From contig NZ_CP012677.1 in assembly GCF_001294625.1 (NCBI RefSeq), forward strand, positions 2,542,001-2,606,000: a stretch of DNA of 64,000 bases, in the 5' to 3' direction. Below, in pieces: positions 25,999 through 36,422 of this stretch. Origin of the DNA: Arthrobacter alpinus (lineage in GTDB: Bacteria; Actinomycetota; Actinomycetes; Actinomycetales; Micrococcaceae). Numbering within the stretch: the first letter of the stretch is position 1; each line of letters begins with the position of its first letter. A model generated the notes under the pieces. The model did not search any database. It was given only the letters and a program-made list of their open reading frames with translations, and was not told the origin of the DNA. A program made the position numbers and the translations under genes.

Positions 25999-26757
25999 GT
26001 GGACGCATACCAGCAGTTCCTTAAGACATTTTTTGATTGGAAGGCCATGGGGGACGTTATCCCCCAGATGCTGACCGTCGGATTGCCCAATACCCTGCTC
26101 CTGGCAGCGGTATCGGCAGTGCTTGGCTCCCTCCTAGGCCTGGTGCTGGCCGTCATGGGCATCTCCCGAAACCCGGTTCCCCGGTGGATCGCGCGCATCT
26201 ACACAGACATTTTCCGCGGACTTCCGGCCATCTTGGTCATTGTGGTCATCGGCATTGGACTTGGTCCGATCATCCGGCAGACAACCGGCATCACCAGCCC
26301 TTTTCCGCTGGCGATCTTTGCCCTGACCTTGATGGCGGCCGCGTACATCGGTGAGATTTTCCGTTCGGGCATTCAAAGTGTTGACAAGGGACAGCTGGAG
26401 GCGTCACGGGCCCTGGGGTTCAGCTACGGATCCGCCATGATCCTGGTGGTGATACCCCAGGGCATCCGGCGTGTCCTGCCGGCCCTGGTGAACCAGCTGA
26501 TCTCCCTCATCAAGGACTCGTCCCTGGTCTATCTGCTGGGCGTCACGGCGAGCCAGCGTGAAATCTACCGGGTGGCCAATGACTACGCGGCCAACTCCGG
26601 AAACATGTCGCCGTTGATTGCCGCCGGCCTGCTTTACCTGTGCCTGACTATCCCGCTCACCCACCTGGTGAACTTCATGGACAAGCGCATGCGTGAGGGC
26701 AAGAAGGCCAAGCCCGAACCCGACGATATTGCCGCACTTGTTGGAAAGGGCGCCTAA
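25999..26757 (+). CDS. Amino-acid ABC transporter, permease
   Basis: A 252-residue HisM/ArtQ-type permease with about five transmembrane helices and the conserved EAA-type loop (EASRALGFSYGSAMILVVIPQGIRRVLPALVNQ). The C-terminal KxKPEPDD segment is cytoplasmic. The start is GTG 25999. It lies 3 bp upstream of the ATPase gene and works with the preceding binding protein. Only one permease gene is present, so it probably forms a homodimer. Confidence 0.9.
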   Translation: MDAYQQFLKTFFDWKAMGDVIPQMLTVGLPNTLLLAAVSAVLGSLLGLVLAVMGISRNPVPRWIARIYTDIFRGLPAILVIVVIGIGLGPIIRQTTGITSPFPLAIFALTLMAAAYIGEIFRSGIQSVDKGQLEASRALGFSYGSAMILVVIPQGIRRVLPALVNQLISLIKDSSLVYLLGVTASQREIYRVANDYAANSGNMSPLIAAGLLYLCLTIPLTHLVNFMDKRMREGKKAKPEPDDIAALVGKGA

Positions 26758-26760
26758 GCC

Positions 26761-27498
26761 ATGAGCGAGTTCAAGTCAGGCTCCCTGACAGCTACAAACA
26801 TCCACCTGGCGTTCGGCTCCAACAAGGTGCTGCGCGGCATTGACCTGCACGTTCCGCAGGGCACCACGGCGTCCGTAATCGGCCCCTCGGGCTCGGGCAA
26901 GTCAACGCTGCTGCGCGTCATGAACCGGCTGATCGAACCTGATCAGGGCGACATCCTGCTCGACGGCCGCTCGGTCTTGGCCGACAATCCAGACGAGCTG
27001 CGCCGTCGTATTGGTATGGTCTTCCAACAATTCAACTTGTTCCCGCACAAGACTGTGGTGCAGAACGTGTCCTTGGCGCTGAGCAAGATCCGCAAGATGC
27101 CCAAGGATCAGGCCCATTCCAAGGCCATGGAGCAGCTGGAGCTGGTGGGCCTGAAGAGCAAGGCCGACGCGCGGCCGGGGAACCTCTCAGGTGGCCAGCA
27201 GCAGCGTGTGGCGATTGCCCGCGCCCTGGCCATGGAACCAGAGGTGATGTTCTTTGACGAGGCCACCAGCGCCTTGGACCCGGAGCTGGTCAAGGGCGTT
27301 CTGGCACTCATGACGGACTTGTCCAAGGGTGGCATGACCATGGTTGTTGTCACGCACGAGATGGGCTTCTCCCGCAATGTCTCCGACACCGTGACGTTCA
27401 TGGATGGTGGCGTGGTCGTGGAGACCGGTCCACCGGCAGAACTGTTCACCGAGCCCAAGACCGATCGCCTGAAGGGCTTCCTCTCCGACGTCCTCTAG
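26761..27498 (+). CDS. Amino-acid ABC transporter, ATP-binding protein
   Basis: A 245-residue ABC ATPase of the polar amino-acid uptake family. Walker [10 protein letters not shown] lies near residues 41-49, the Q-loop is in [12 protein letters not shown], the signature LSGGQQQR near 142, Walker [13 protein letters not shown] near 162, and the H-loop VTHEMGF near 197. It closes the importer operon. A GC-rich imperfect hairpin region follows the stop (about 27510-27545) and may terminate the transcript. Confidence 0.92.
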   Translation: MSEFKSGSLTATNIHLAFGSNKVLRGIDLHVPQGTTASVIGPSGSGKSTLLRVMNRLIEPDQGDILLDGRSVLADNPDELRRRIGMVFQQFNLFPHKTVVQNVSLALSKIRKMPKDQAHSKAMEQLELVGLKSKADARPGNLSGGQQQRVAIARALAMEPEVMFFDEATSALDPELVKGVLALMTDLSKGGMTMVVVTHEMGFSRNVSDTVTFMDGGVVVETGPPAELFTEPKTDRLKGFLSDVL

Positions 27499-27551
27499 TC
27501 CCCACCCCCTCCCACCACTCGCTGCGCTCGTGGCGGGTCCCTCGGGCGCGT

Positions 27552-28180
27552 GGGCCCAACACGGCGATGGACTGGGTGTCGGTGCACATCGGCGAATTTA
27601 GCGGGGACAGCAAGAGGATCGTGCTGGGCGGCGATTCCGCCGGAGGCCAGATATCTGCGCTCATGGCTGCCGCCACCTTCCGCCTGGAGCTGGCCCAGCA
27701 CTATGCCCCGAAGTCCGCCCTGCGGCCGGGCCAGCTGCGCGCCCTGGTGCAGCATTGCAGCACCGTTGATTTCTCGGTGTTCTTTGACAAGGGCTTTGTC
27801 ATGAGCCTGAACTTCATTCGGATGCTGCTGCCCCGTGAACACGCCGCCGCCCACCGGCAAGGGAGGTCCGCTCCCGACACGGCCCGGCCCGGCACCACAC
27901 GCTGCGTGAGGCAGCCCACTACATGTCGCCGATCGAATGGCTGGATTCACGCTGCCCGCCGGTCTTCATCACCACCTCCGAACGGGACTTCTTTTACAAC
28001 TCCAACATGAACGTCATTAGGCTTCTGGTCGAGCACGGCGTCAGCGTTGATTCCTTGGTCTATGACTGGCGTAGCACCAACACCGAGCACACCTGGCAGC
28101 AGAACTTCCGCTACCCGGAATCGCAGGAGGTTTACCGGCGCCTGGGATCGTTCATCACCAAGGTCACGGTGCCGGCCTAG
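27552..28180 (+). pseudogene. Alpha/beta hydrolase (esterase), N-truncated and frameshifted
   Basis: Two frames together give the central and C-terminal parts of a hormone-sensitive-lipase-type esterase. The first holds the nucleophile motif GGDSAGG (VLGGDSAGGQISALMAAAT). The second resumes at about 27905 with LREAAHYMSPIEWLDSRCPPVFIT ... ERDFFYNSN and ends NFRYPESQEVYRRLGSFITK. The N-terminal third with the oxyanion-hole motif is missing and the frames do not join without an indel between about 27840 and 27905. It lies just after the ABC operon. Confidence 0.75.
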
Positions 28181-28182
28181 CT

Positions 28183-28527
28183 TTAGACCCGTTCCAGCGT
28201 CTCAAACGGTCCCTCGGGAAGTTCGACGGCGATCCCCTACCCCGGGCGGACGGTGCCGCTCTGGCGGACAAAGCCCATGATGCCAGCCCTGCGGACTAGG
28301 GCGCGGTCGTCGTCGTAGCCCACCAACTCCTTGAGCAGCCCCGGCTGGAAGTTCTCTATCTGGGCGCACGGGTTCCGCAACCCGGTCACCTCCACCACCG
28401 TGCTCTCACCCAGGTTCAGCCGGGTTCCGCGGGGCAGCCCTAGCAGGTCGATCCCGGGCAACGGCTGCTTGCTGAAGCGGTGTGTGGAATCGGCGTGGGC
28501 GGCCAGGATGCGCGCGTTGTCATTCAC
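28183..28527 (-). pseudogene. MOSC-domain protein with internal deletion and premature stop
   Basis: The frame begins like a MOSC protein (HADSTHRFSKQP) and then jumps straight to LDLLGLPRGTRLNLGE-type C-terminal sequence with the NPCAQIENFQPGL motif; about 60 residues normally between these parts are absent. A TAG follows VRPG, after which the same frame continues GIAVELPEGPFETLERV to a natural TAA at 28183-28185. MOSC proteins handle molybdenum-cofactor-type sulfur transfer; this copy should be inactive. Confidence 0.75.
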
Positions 28528-28557
28528 GCGGCCAGTTTAGGCCACGCCCCCAACGCG

Positions 28558-28621
28558 AGAACGGGGCCAACCCGCGAGAACGGTGTAGCTTGTCGGTGCG
28601 TTCGCGGCTTGGCCCCGTTCT
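28558..28621 (-). terminator. Large hairpin downstream of hemL
   Basis: Perfect 13-bp arms AGAACGGGGCCAA (28558-28570) and TTGGCCCCGTTCT (28609-28621), with an imperfect inner stem (CGCGAGAACG against CGTTCGCG). It begins 8 bp after the hemL stop codon, the usual place for termination of the long heme operon. No U-tract follows, as is common in high-GC actinobacteria. Confidence 0.65.
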
Positions 28622-28629
28622 GGGCGCAG

Positions 28630-29949
28630 CTAGGCGGTGGCCGTGGCCGTGGCGGCTGCGGCAGCCTTGGCCGCGGCGGGGAGGGCGGCGAAGATCCGGT
28701 TCATGGCCGCATCGTCGTGGGCGGCGGAGAGGAACCATGCCTCGAACACGCTCGGGGGCAGGTACACGCCCGAATCCAGCATGGAGTGGAAGAACGGCGC
28801 GTAGCGGAACACTTCCTGGGCCTGCGCATCGGCGTAGTTGTGGACACCATTGGCCGAGGTGCCAAACGCGACGGAGAACAAGTTCCCGGCGCGTTGGATG
28901 GAGTGGTCCACTCCCTCGGCGGCCAAAGCAGAAGACAAAGCGGTGGACAGTTCCAGGGAGCGGGCATCAACAATTTCGTAAACGGAAGCGGTCGCCGCCG
29001 TCAGGGTTGCCACACCTGCCGCCATGGCCACCGGGTTCCCGGACAGTGTGCCTGCCTGGTAGACCGGGCCCAGGGGGGCCAGATGGTCCATGACGTCCGC
29101 ACGGCCGCCCAGGGCCGCCGTCGGAAGCCCGCCGCCGATGACCTTCCCGAAGGTGAACAGGTCCGGCGTCCATCCCTCCGCAGCACCGGTCAGGCCCCAG
29201 TAACCAGCAGCACCCACCCGGAAGCCGGTCAGGACTTCGTCAAGGATCAGTAGGGCGCCGTGAGCGGAGGTGATGCGGGACAGCCCCGCATTGAAGCCCT
29301 CCCCCGGGGTCACCACACCCATGTTGGCCGGTGCGGCCTCGGTGATGACGGCGGCAATCTTGTCCCCATGGAGGGCAAAGGCGGCTTCGACGGCGGCGAG
29401 GTCGTTGTAGGGAAGCACCAAGGTTTCGGCGGCTGTCGCTGCGGTGACACCGGCGGATCCGGGCAGGGCCAGGGTGGCCAGGCCGGATCCAGCGGCGGCC
29501 AGCAGGGAATCGAGGTGGCCGTGGTAGCAACCGGCGAACTTGATGATCAGGTCCCGGCCGGTGAAGCCGCGGGCCAGGCGCACCGCGGTCATGGTGGCCT
29601 CGGTGCCGGTCGAAACCATGCGCAGGCGTTCGACGCCGGACACCCGCCCCTGCACCAGGGCGGCCAGTTCGCTTTCGGCGGGGGTGGAGGCGCCGAAGCT
29701 CAGGCCGTTGTCTACGGCGGCGTGAACCGCTGCCAGCACGTCGGGGTGGGCGTGGCCCAGAAGTGCCGGGCCCCAGGAGCAGACCAGGTCGACGTAGTCG
29801 CGCCCGTCAGCATCGCTGAGGTAGGCGCCCTTGGCGCTGACCATGAAGCGCGGGGTACCGCCCACGGAGCCGAAGGCGCGCACGGGCGAGTTCACCCCAC
29901 CTGGCATGAGGGTCTTGGCGCGGTCAAAAAGTTCCTGTGAGCTGGTCAT
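28630..29949 (-). CDS. hemL: Glutamate-1-semialdehyde 2,1-aminomutase
   Basis: A 439-residue PLP-dependent class III aminotransferase that converts glutamate-1-semialdehyde to 5-aminolevulinate, the second step after HemA. The typical N-terminus [10 protein letters not shown], the HPD/VAAVHAAV region, [11 protein letters not shown], and the PLP-binding Lys in [10 protein letters not shown] (about residue 267) are visible, as is the C-terminal [18 protein letters not shown]. An Ala-rich tail of about 20 residues extends beyond the domain. It is the last gene of the heme operon, 45 bp after hemB. Confidence 0.95.
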   Translation of the reverse strand: MTSSQELFDRAKTLMPGGVNSPVRAFGSVGGTPRFMVSAKGAYLSDADGRDYVDLVCSWGPALLGHAHPDVLAAVHAAVDNGLSFGASTPAESELAALVQGRVSGVERLRMVSTGTEATMTAVRLARGFTGRDLIIKFAGCYHGHLDSLLAAAGSGLATLALPGSAGVTAATAAETLVLPYNDLAAVEAAFALHGDKIAAVITEAAPANMGVVTPGEGFNAGLSRITSAHGALLILDEVLTGFRVGAAGYWGLTGAAEGWTPDLFTFGKVIGGGLPTAALGGRADVMDHLAPLGPVYQAGTLSGNPVAMAAGVATLTAATASVYEIVDARSLELSTALSSALAAEGVDHSIQRAGNLFSVAFGTSANGVHNYADAQAQEVFRYAPFFHSMLDSGVYLPPSVFEAWFLSAAHDDAAMNRIFAALPAAAKAAAAATATATA

Positions 29950-29994
29950 GAAGAAGTCCTTTGGGTCGGGGCGGGGCTGGGGAAGCCGGAGGGT

Positions 29995-30975
29995 TTAGTT
30001 TTCGCGCATCCAGCCGGCCAGCTCGGCCGCCCAGTAGCTGAGGATCATGGTGGCTCCGGCGCGCTTGATGCACAGCACCGATTCCTCGATCGCGCGTCGC
30101 CGGTCGATCCAGCCATTGGCCGCGGCGGCTTCGATCATGGCGTATTCGCCGGAGATTTGGTACGCGGCCACCGGGACCGGGCTCATGGCGGCGACGTCGG
30201 CTAGGATGTCCAGGTAACTCATGGCCGGCTTGACCATGATGATGTCGGCGCCTTCGGCCAGGTCCAGTTCCACCTCGTGTAGGGCTTCGCGGCGGTTGCC
30301 CGGATCCATCTGGTAGCTGCGGCGGTCGCCGTCGAGCTGGGAGTCCACGGCTTCGCGGAAGGGCCCGTAAAACGCCGAGGCGTACTTGGCCGCGTAGGCC
30401 AGAACGGACACGTCGGTGAATCCGGCGGCGTCAAGGGCCTCTCGGATCACCGCCACCTGGCCGTCCATCATGCCCGACGGCGCCACCACGTGGGCGCCTG
30501 CGGCCGCCTGGGACACGGCCATCTTGGCGTAAATGGCCAAAGTGGCGTCGTTGTCCACCTCGCCGTGCGCGTCCAGCACGCCGCAGTGGCCGTGGTCGGT
30601 GAACTCGTCCAGGCAGAGATCGCTCATGACAACCAGGTCATCACCTACGACGGCGCGCACGTCCCGGATGGCGGCATTGAGCACACCGAACGGGTCAATC
30701 CCGGCGGATCCCACGGCGTCGCGGGTGGCGGGGATGCCGAAGAGCATGATGCCGCCCAGCCCCAGCGCCACGGCCTCCCGCGCCGCGGACAAAAGTGACG
30801 ACGTCGTATGTTGGACCACGCCCGGCATGGAAGTGATGGGTGCGGGCTCGCTAAGGCCCTCGCGGATGAAAACGGGCAGGATCAGGTTCGCCGGATCCAG
30901 CCGGTGTTCGGTGGCGAGGCGGCGGATGGCGGCGGTGGTGCGCAGCCTGCGGGGGCGGTGCTGGGGGAAGCTCAC
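29995..30975 (-). CDS. hemB: Delta-aminolevulinic acid dehydratase (porphobilinogen synthase)
   Basis: A 326-residue enzyme that condenses two 5-aminolevulinate molecules to porphobilinogen. The Schiff-base lysines lie in [12 protein letters not shown] (about 195) and [12 protein letters not shown] (about 248). The metal site reads [14 protein letters not shown], mixing features of zinc and magnesium types: only two of the three zinc cysteines are present. The GTG start 30975 is preceded by AGGAGA. It lies 16 bp after hemD. Confidence 0.95.
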   Translation of the reverse strand: MSFPQHRPRRLRTTAAIRRLATEHRLDPANLILPVFIREGLSEPAPITSMPGVVQHTTSSLLSAAREAVALGLGGIMLFGIPATRDAVGSAGIDPFGVLNAAIRDVRAVVGDDLVVMSDLCLDEFTDHGHCGVLDAHGEVDNDATLAIYAKMAVSQAAAGAHVVAPSGMMDGQVAVIREALDAAGFTDVSVLAYAAKYASAFYGPFREAVDSQLDGDRRSYQMDPGNRREALHEVELDLAEGADIIMVKPAMSYLDILADVAAMSPVPVAAYQISGEYAMIEAAAANGWIDRRRAIEESVLCIKRAGATMILSYWAAELAGWMREN

Positions 30976-30991
30976 TGGCGTATCTCCTGGA

Positions 30992-31915
30992 TTACTTGGT
31001 GTGAAAATTGTTGTGCGCGGCGTACAGGGCTTCCACGATCCCGCCGGGCGTGGGGTGCACGGCCGTGGCGGCGACGTTCATGCCCAGGCGCTGTGCCGCG
31101 GCCCGGGTTGGCGGCCCGATCGCTATGACCCAACACGTCTGCGGCAGCGGCGCCATAGTGGCGGCGACCCTTCGCGCGGCACTTCCGGAGGCCAGCACGA
31201 CGGCGTGGATCAGTCCGGCGCTGATCTCTCGTGCCGCCTGGTCCGGGGTCAGCTGCGTGTAGCCGCCCCGGCGAGCCAGATCCCGGGTGGAGTGGGCCAA
31301 GACGGCCGTGAGCCGCCGGTCCGGAACCGCCGGAAAGTCGACCGTGCGGTAGGCCGTAACACCATCTACGGCCCAACCCCGGGCTCGGATCCCGTCCCCG
31401 AGGGTGGCTTCGGCCAAGTCCGACTGCGGCAGCAGGGCCCGCCCGCCGTCGGCAGTCTCCGGCCACAGCGTGAGCAGGCCGGCAGCGGACTGCAGATCCG
31501 TGGGTGCCAAGGTAGCTGCGACACCCTCCGCGGCCAGGACGGCCACGGAGGTGGGCCCGATCGTGGCCACCCGGGTGGTCTCCGGGATGAGGTCGGCCAG
31601 CGTGGTGCCTGCAGTCTCACACCATTGCTTCAACGCACGCACGGTCGTAATGGAACTGATGACGAGCCAGCGATACTTCCCGGCGGTTAGGCGGGCCATG
31701 GCCGCGCCCAGCAACTGCTGATCTGCCACCTCAAAGTCGATCAGCGGCACCAGGACCGGTTCCGCGCCGGCGGCGGCCAAGGCGTCGGCGAGTGCCCCAG
31801 CCCGGTCGGCGCTGCGTGTAATGGCAACCCGCAAGCCGGTGATTGAGCCCGCCGAAATCTCCCGGCCCTGGCTCTCCGGAAGAACACCCGGCCCGCCGTC
31901 GGACGAAACGCTCAC
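30992..31915 (-). CDS. hemD: Uroporphyrinogen-III synthase
   Basis: A 307-residue HemD that closes hydroxymethylbilane with ring-D inversion to uroporphyrinogen III. Sequence conservation is low in this family; the two-domain pattern is seen as [32 protein letters not shown] at the start and [28 protein letters not shown] near the end. The GTG start overlaps the hemC stop (GTGA at 31912-31915), so the two are coupled. Position in the operon supports the call. Confidence 0.88.
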   Translation of the reverse strand: MSVSSDGGPGVLPESQGREISAGSITGLRVAITRSADRAGALADALAAAGAEPVLVPLIDFEVADQQLLGAAMARLTAGKYRWLVISSITTVRALKQWCETAGTTLADLIPETTRVATIGPTSVAVLAAEGVAATLAPTDLQSAAGLLTLWPETADGGRALLPQSDLAEATLGDGIRARGWAVDGVTAYRTVDFPAVPDRRLTAVLAHSTRDLARRGGYTQLTPDQAAREISAGLIHAVVLASGSAARRVAATMAPLPQTCWVIAIGPPTRAAAQRLGMNVAATAVHPTPGGIVEALYAAHNNFHTK

Positions 31916-32901
31916 TTCGCCGAGCCGGCCAGATCTGCCAGGTCCCCTGCGCCGCCGTCGAGCAGCTCCTCGGCGAGTTCAATGCCGAGCAGGGTTGCCC
32001 CCACAGTGGTCAGGCCGTCGGTGGCCTTCTTCACCCGCATGGTGCGGGTGCCGTCGAGGGAGTTGACCACGGCTTCCAGGAACAGCATGGAGCCCTTGCG
32101 GTAAGCGAAGGCGCCAACGGGTGCGCTGCAGCCGGCTTCCAAACGGGCCAGCAGCCCGCGTTCGGCCGTGACGGCCAGGCGTGTGTCGTGGTGGTCGACG
32201 GCGGCCAGCGCTTGGCCCAAAACTCCGCCCAGTTCGACGTCGGCCGTGCGGCATTCCAAGGCGAGCGCGCCCTGCCCGGGTGCCGGAAGCATGACGTCGG
32301 CTTCCAGGAACTCGGTGACGGTGTCCAGCCTTTCAATACGTGTCAGACCCGCCGCAGCCAGCACGACGGCGTCCAGATCCCCCACCTTGCCCGGCACCGG
32401 ATCGCTCGCGGCATTACCGGGAAGGCCGGGCACCCGGGCCAACCGGGTGTCGACGTTGCCGCGAATGTCCACTATTCTCAGGTCCGGACGGGCAGCAAGC
32501 AGCTGCGCAGCCCGCCGCGGTGACCCGGTTCCCACGGAGGCGCCCTGCGGCAACTCCGTCAGGGTCAGTCCGTCCCGTGAGCACAACGCATCGCGGGCGT
32601 CTGCGCGCACCGGGACAGCAGCTAGCGTCAGGCCCGGAACTGCCACGGTGGGCAGATCTTTGAGCGAGTGCACTGCCACATCCACGCGGCCATCAAGAAC
32701 CGCTGCACGCAGTTCTGCGGCAAAAACGCCGGTGCCGCCCATTTGCGACAGGGGTCCGGTAAGGATATCCCCGTCGGTCTTGATGGGGACGATTGGAGCG
32801 TCAAAACCTCCGACCGCCCTGAGCCTTTCAGTGATTTGCCCGGTCTGACTCAGGGCTAGCCTGCTTCCACGGGTTCCAATTTTCACAGTTTTTTCAGCCA
32901 T
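31912..32901 (-). CDS. hemC: Hydroxymethylbilane synthase (porphobilinogen deaminase)
   Basis: A 329-residue HemC that polymerises four porphobilinogens. The N-terminal IGTRGSRLALSQT, VHSLKDLPT, GTGSPRRAAQL and IRGNVDTRL motifs are all present, and the dipyrromethane-binding Cys lies in LEAGCSAPVGA at about residue 258. ATG 32901 (MAEKTVKIG) is chosen because the upstream extension covers the end of the ferrochelatase gene. It starts 5 bp after the cpfC stop. Confidence 0.95.
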   Translation of the reverse strand: MAEKTVKIGTRGSRLALSQTGQITERLRAVGGFDAPIVPIKTDGDILTGPLSQMGGTGVFAAELRAAVLDGRVDVAVHSLKDLPTVAVPGLTLAAVPVRADARDALCSRDGLTLTELPQGASVGTGSPRRAAQLLAARPDLRIVDIRGNVDTRLARVPGLPGNAASDPVPGKVGDLDAVVLAAAGLTRIERLDTVTEFLEADVMLPAPGQGALALECRTADVELGGVLGQALAAVDHHDTRLAVTAERGLLARLEAGCSAPVGAFAYRKGSMLFLEAVVNSLDGTRTMRVKKATDGLTTVGATLLGIELAEELLDGGAGDLADLAGSAK

Positions 32902-32906
32902 GGAAG

Positions 32907-34082
32907 TTACAAACCACCTGCGGCCGCGGCGCCGGGCGCCACAAGGCCCACGGTGCTGCCCACTTCGGAGATGGCCGGCTTCTCCCCGCGGAAGTTCGCG
33001 CAGCAGCCGGGGTTGCAGACATCGAACCACGGGCCCAGTGCGGTCATGGCCGCGCGTTCTTCGATGTGGTTCTCGATGGTGCGCTCACAGATCAGGTCCA
33101 CGAGCCCCGCAACAAATTTCTGGTGCGTACTCGGGGTCGGTGCCCGGTCAAAAACCAGACCCAATTCCGCGCAGCTTTCCTTCGCCTCGGTGTCCAAGTC
33201 CCAGAGGACCTCCATGTGATCGCTGATGAACCCCAGCGGAACAACCACCACACCGGCCACACCGGCGGCCGCCCGCTCAGCCAGTGCGTCGTTGATATCC
33301 GGCTCCAGCCACGGCACATGGGGTGCGCCCGAGCGGGACTGGTAGACCAGCGACCACTCCTGATCCGGGTCAACCCGTGCCATGATGGCCTCGGCGTTGG
33401 CAAGGTGCTGGGCGACATAGGCCGAGTCCTGCTCAAACACCAGCGGCTGCAGTTCCGAACGGCCTGCGGCTTGGGCATCTCGGGTCGGAATGGAGTGGGT
33501 GGCGAACATGACGTGCACAGGCGCACCGGCCTTGCCGGCGGCGGCCAGCTCCGCCCGGACGCGGACCAGTGAGGCCGCAGTGCCCTCAATGAAGGGCTCC
33601 ACGAATCCGGGATGGTCAAAGTACTGGCGGACCTTGTCCACGGCGAGCTTGCCGTCCAACCCGGTCTCCGTCAGTGCAATACCAATGTCCTCACGGTACT
33701 GGCGGCAGCTGGAATAACTGGAGTACACGCTGGTGGTGAGCATCAGGAGTCGGCGGTGACCGGCGTCGTACGCCTCCTGGAGCACGGCAGGGATGTAGGG
33801 ATCCCAGTTGCGGTTACCCCACAGCACGGGCAGGTCAATGCCACGGGCAGCCAGCTCGGCCTCCAGTGCGGCCTTGAGCGCGCGGTTCTGGGAGTTAATG
33901 GGGCTGATGCCACCATTGGCGCGGTAGTGGTGGCTGACCTCTTCGAGGCGCTCATCAGGGATGCCCCGACCACGGGTGACATTGCGCAGGAACGGGATAA
34001 CGTCCTCCTGCCCCTCGGGCCCACCGAAGGAGGCCAGCAAGATGGCGTCATACTGGGCTGGCTCAACTACTCGATTTTTCAT
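32907..34082 (-). CDS. cpfC: Coproporphyrin III ferrochelatase
   Basis: A 391-residue class I ferrochelatase that inserts Fe2+ into coproporphyrin III in the actinobacterial pathway. The N-terminal ASFGGPEGQEDVIPFLRNV, the active-site His in MFATHSIP, and the Glu region SDHMEVLWDLDTEA are clear. A C-terminal cysteine cluster (VCNPGCCANFRGEKPA) fits the [2Fe-2S] cluster known in actinobacterial enzymes. It overlaps hemQ by ATGA. Older nomenclature is hemH. Confidence 0.93.
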   Translation of the reverse strand: MKNRVVEPAQYDAILLASFGGPEGQEDVIPFLRNVTRGRGIPDERLEEVSHHYRANGGISPINSQNRALKAALEAELAARGIDLPVLWGNRNWDPYIPAVLQEAYDAGHRRLLMLTTSVYSSYSSCRQYREDIGIALTETGLDGKLAVDKVRQYFDHPGFVEPFIEGTAASLVRVRAELAAAGKAGAPVHVMFATHSIPTRDAQAAGRSELQPLVFEQDSAYVAQHLANAEAIMARVDPDQEWSLVYQSRSGAPHVPWLEPDINDALAERAAAGVAGVVVVPLGFISDHMEVLWDLDTEAKESCAELGLVFDRAPTPSTHQKFVAGLVDLICERTIENHIEERAAMTALGPWFDVCNPGCCANFRGEKPAISEVGSTVGLVAPGAAAAGGL

Positions 34083-34789
34083 TTCAGCACCTCGGCTACT
34101 TCAGCGGCATCAATGCGACGGCCCGTATAAAATGGAATTTCATCGCGCACATGCAGGCGGGCGTCGGTGCCACGCAGGCTGCGCATCATGTCCACCAAGT
34201 CGGTCAGCTCATCGGCTTCCAGACCCAGCAGCCATTCCCAGTCGCCGAGCGCAAAGGCGGAAACTGTGTTGGCCAGGACCTGCGGGTATTCGCGGCCCAG
34301 CATGCCATGGTCGCGCAACATGCGGGAGCGGTCTTCGGCCGGCAGAATGTACCAGTCGTAGGAGCGCACAAACGGGTAGACGCAGACCCAGCTCTTGGGC
34401 TCGTTGGGGCCCATATAGCTGGGTGCGTGGCTCTTGGCGAACTCGGCCTCGCGGTGCACGCCCATGGCAGACCAAGCGATCTCGGCGTTGGCGAAAAGTT
34501 CGGTGCGTCGGATGCTGCGCACCGCCTGCTGCAGGCCCTCGGGCTTCGGGCCTACGAGCCAGATCATGACATCGGCGTCGCTGCGCATGGCGGAGACGTC
34601 GTAGGCGCCACGTAAGGTGATGTGCTCCTGGGCGAGGGAGGCCACCAGTGCCTCAAAGGCGGCGACCGCGCCCTTGCCTGCTGTGGAGGGGCCGGTACGC
34701 TTAAATACCGTCCATAGGGTGAACGGTGTGACCAGGGCTGTGGCGGGCTCGGAGGTTTTGGTGACAGATTCAGCGAATGTGTGGCTCAT
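34079..34789 (-). CDS. hemQ: Coproheme decarboxylase HemQ (ChdC)
   Basis: A 236-residue chlorite-dismutase-family protein that decarboxylates coproheme to heme b with peroxide. Typical features are FTLWTVFKR at the start, VMIWLVGP, the catalytic Tyr region CVYPFVRSYDWYIL, the proximal His in MLRDHGMLGREY, and DWEWLLGLEADE. ATG 34789 (MSHTFAES) is chosen; an upstream GTG would overlap cgoX. It is coupled to cpfC by ATGA and 73 bp downstream of cgoX. Confidence 0.94.
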   Translation of the reverse strand: MSHTFAESVTKTSEPATALVTPFTLWTVFKRTGPSTAGKGAVAAFEALVASLAQEHITLRGAYDVSAMRSDADVMIWLVGPKPEGLQQAVRSIRRTELFANAEIAWSAMGVHREAEFAKSHAPSYMGPNEPKSWVCVYPFVRSYDWYILPAEDRSRMLRDHGMLGREYPQVLANTVSAFALGDWEWLLGLEADELTDLVDMMRSLRGTDARLHVRDEIPFYTGRRIDAAEVAEVLK

Positions 34790-34862
34790 GCGTTCCAGTG
34801 TGCACCCATCTGTCTTAAATCTAAAACCCAACTTCTCTACAGAGTGTAGAAAGTGAGGGAGA

Positions 34863-36389
34863 TCACTTGATTCTGGTACCGTCAATGACGGCCCTCACCT
34901 GTCTGCGCGTGCCCGAAACCACGGCTGCCAACCCGTTGCCGGACATCCAAGCACCCGTCAAGCCCAACCCCGGCTGCTGGTTCGCCAGGGCATGAATCTG
35001 GGCTATTTTTTCCTGATGCCCGACGGCGGCGAACGGCAGCGAACCCGTCCACCGGACGACGTCCGCACCCAACACGTCGGCGTCGGTGACGGACACGCCG
35101 AGCAGTTTTGTGGCATCCACCAGCGCCGTCGCGATCAGATCCGCGTCATTTTCCGGGCGTGCCACAAGCCGAACTGCGTCGGCGGCCGCTACACCTGCCC
35201 GCCCGTAGGAGAGCCGCAGCACGTGCGTGCCCGGGCCGGTGGAATCGGCCAGCCAGTCCCACTTGGCTGTGGCGTGGGTGAGCGCCTTGGCGGTGATCCC
35301 CAAAGTTTGCGGGGCCACCAGGACGCCCGTGCCGCGGGGCTTGGAGTCAAGCTCTGGAACGTCAACCACCAGCGTGACAAGACGGATGTCGGGCCCCGGA
35401 ACCGGGGCAAAGTCCAAGAGTTCTGGCACGTTTGGGCCCAGCAGTTTCACCGCTGTGGGCCCGTCCGTGGCGACGACCAACACGGCGGCGGCTTCCACAC
35501 CGCGATCTTTTCCACACTCCCACTCGACACTCCAGTGGGCGGGTGCTCCGCCGTCGTCCTTGGCCTTGCCAGCGCCCATGGCGGGGCCAACGTTGTGGTG
35601 GATGGCAGTGATGGCGTGGCCCGAATGCAGCGCCACCCCGGCTTCGCGCAAGTGCGCCACCAATGCGTCCACCAGCGTGTGCATACCACCGGCAAGCCCG
35701 GCCACGGCCGATCCGGGCTTGGCATCTGCGGACCCACCAACGCGCAGGGCTGCCACGGCAGCCGCGAGGGAGCCATGTTGGCGAATCCCGGCCCGCAGCC
35801 CCGGTGCCACCATGTCAATATCCAATACTTCGGCGTCGGCCGAGTGCACCCCCGCCACAACTGGCGCCACCAGCCGTTCCAGCACGCGGCGGCCCATGCG
35901 CGCCCGCACCAGGTCCGCCACGCTGGACGCCGCCTCGGAGGTGCCCACGCTGGTCGGCATGGTGGCGTCCAGGGACGCCCGCAAAATACCGGCCTTGCCC
36001 AAGGCGGCCCGGACCTCGGGGGCGTGAAGGTCCGACGGGATGCCCAGGATCCCGGTGCGGGGCAACGGGACGGGACCCTCCGGCAGCCACACCCAGGCAC
36101 CTGAGGGGTCAGGGCTGACAATGTGGGCTGAAAGGCCCAGCTCCGCCACCAAATCGGCCACGGCTGTGCTGCGGGTGGCAAAGGATTCCGCCCCACTGTC
36201 CAGCACCACCCCGGCCACCTCGTGAACGCCCACGCAGCCGCCCCAGGTGGGTGCGGCGTCGTACAGGCTCACCTGGTAGCCGGCATCCTGCAGGTCCTTC
36301 GCGGCGAGCAGCCCGGAGATGCCACCCCCCACCACTAAGGCCCGATTCAGCGCAGGCGTGTGCGTTCGAGGGTGCTTGTTCATCTCCAT
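34863..36389 (-). CDS. cgoX: Coproporphyrinogen III oxidase (CgoX, HemY-type)
   Basis: A 508-residue FAD-dependent oxidase of the HemG/HemY family which, in the coproporphyrin-dependent route, oxidises coproporphyrinogen III to coproporphyrin III. The FAD motif VVGGGISGLLAAKDLQ lies near residues 20-35; GAESFATR and the C-terminal GLTGAWMSGNGLAAVV are present. ATG 36389 has AAGGAGA upstream. It lies 33 bp after hemE. The low-similarity middle part is normal for the family. Confidence 0.9.
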   Translation of the reverse strand: MEMNKHPRTHTPALNRALVVGGGISGLLAAKDLQDAGYQVSLYDAAPTWGGCVGVHEVAGVVLDSGAESFATRSTAVADLVAELGLSAHIVSPDPSGAWVWLPEGPVPLPRTGILGIPSDLHAPEVRAALGKAGILRASLDATMPTSVGTSEAASSVADLVRARMGRRVLERLVAPVVAGVHSADAEVLDIDMVAPGLRAGIRQHGSLAAAVAALRVGGSADAKPGSAVAGLAGGMHTLVDALVAHLREAGVALHSGHAITAIHHNVGPAMGAGKAKDDGGAPAHWSVEWECGKDRGVEAAAVLVVATDGPTAVKLLGPNVPELLDFAPVPGPDIRLVTLVVDVPELDSKPRGTGVLVAPQTLGITAKALTHATAKWDWLADSTGPGTHVLRLSYGRAGVAAADAVRLVARPENDADLIATALVDATKLLGVSVTDADVLGADVVRWTGSLPFAAVGHQEKIAQIHALANQQPGLGLTGAWMSGNGLAAVVSGTRRQVRAVIDGTRIK

Positions 36390-36422
36390 GGGTTCTCCTT
36401 GCGCTGGGCGGGCTTGGGTAGG

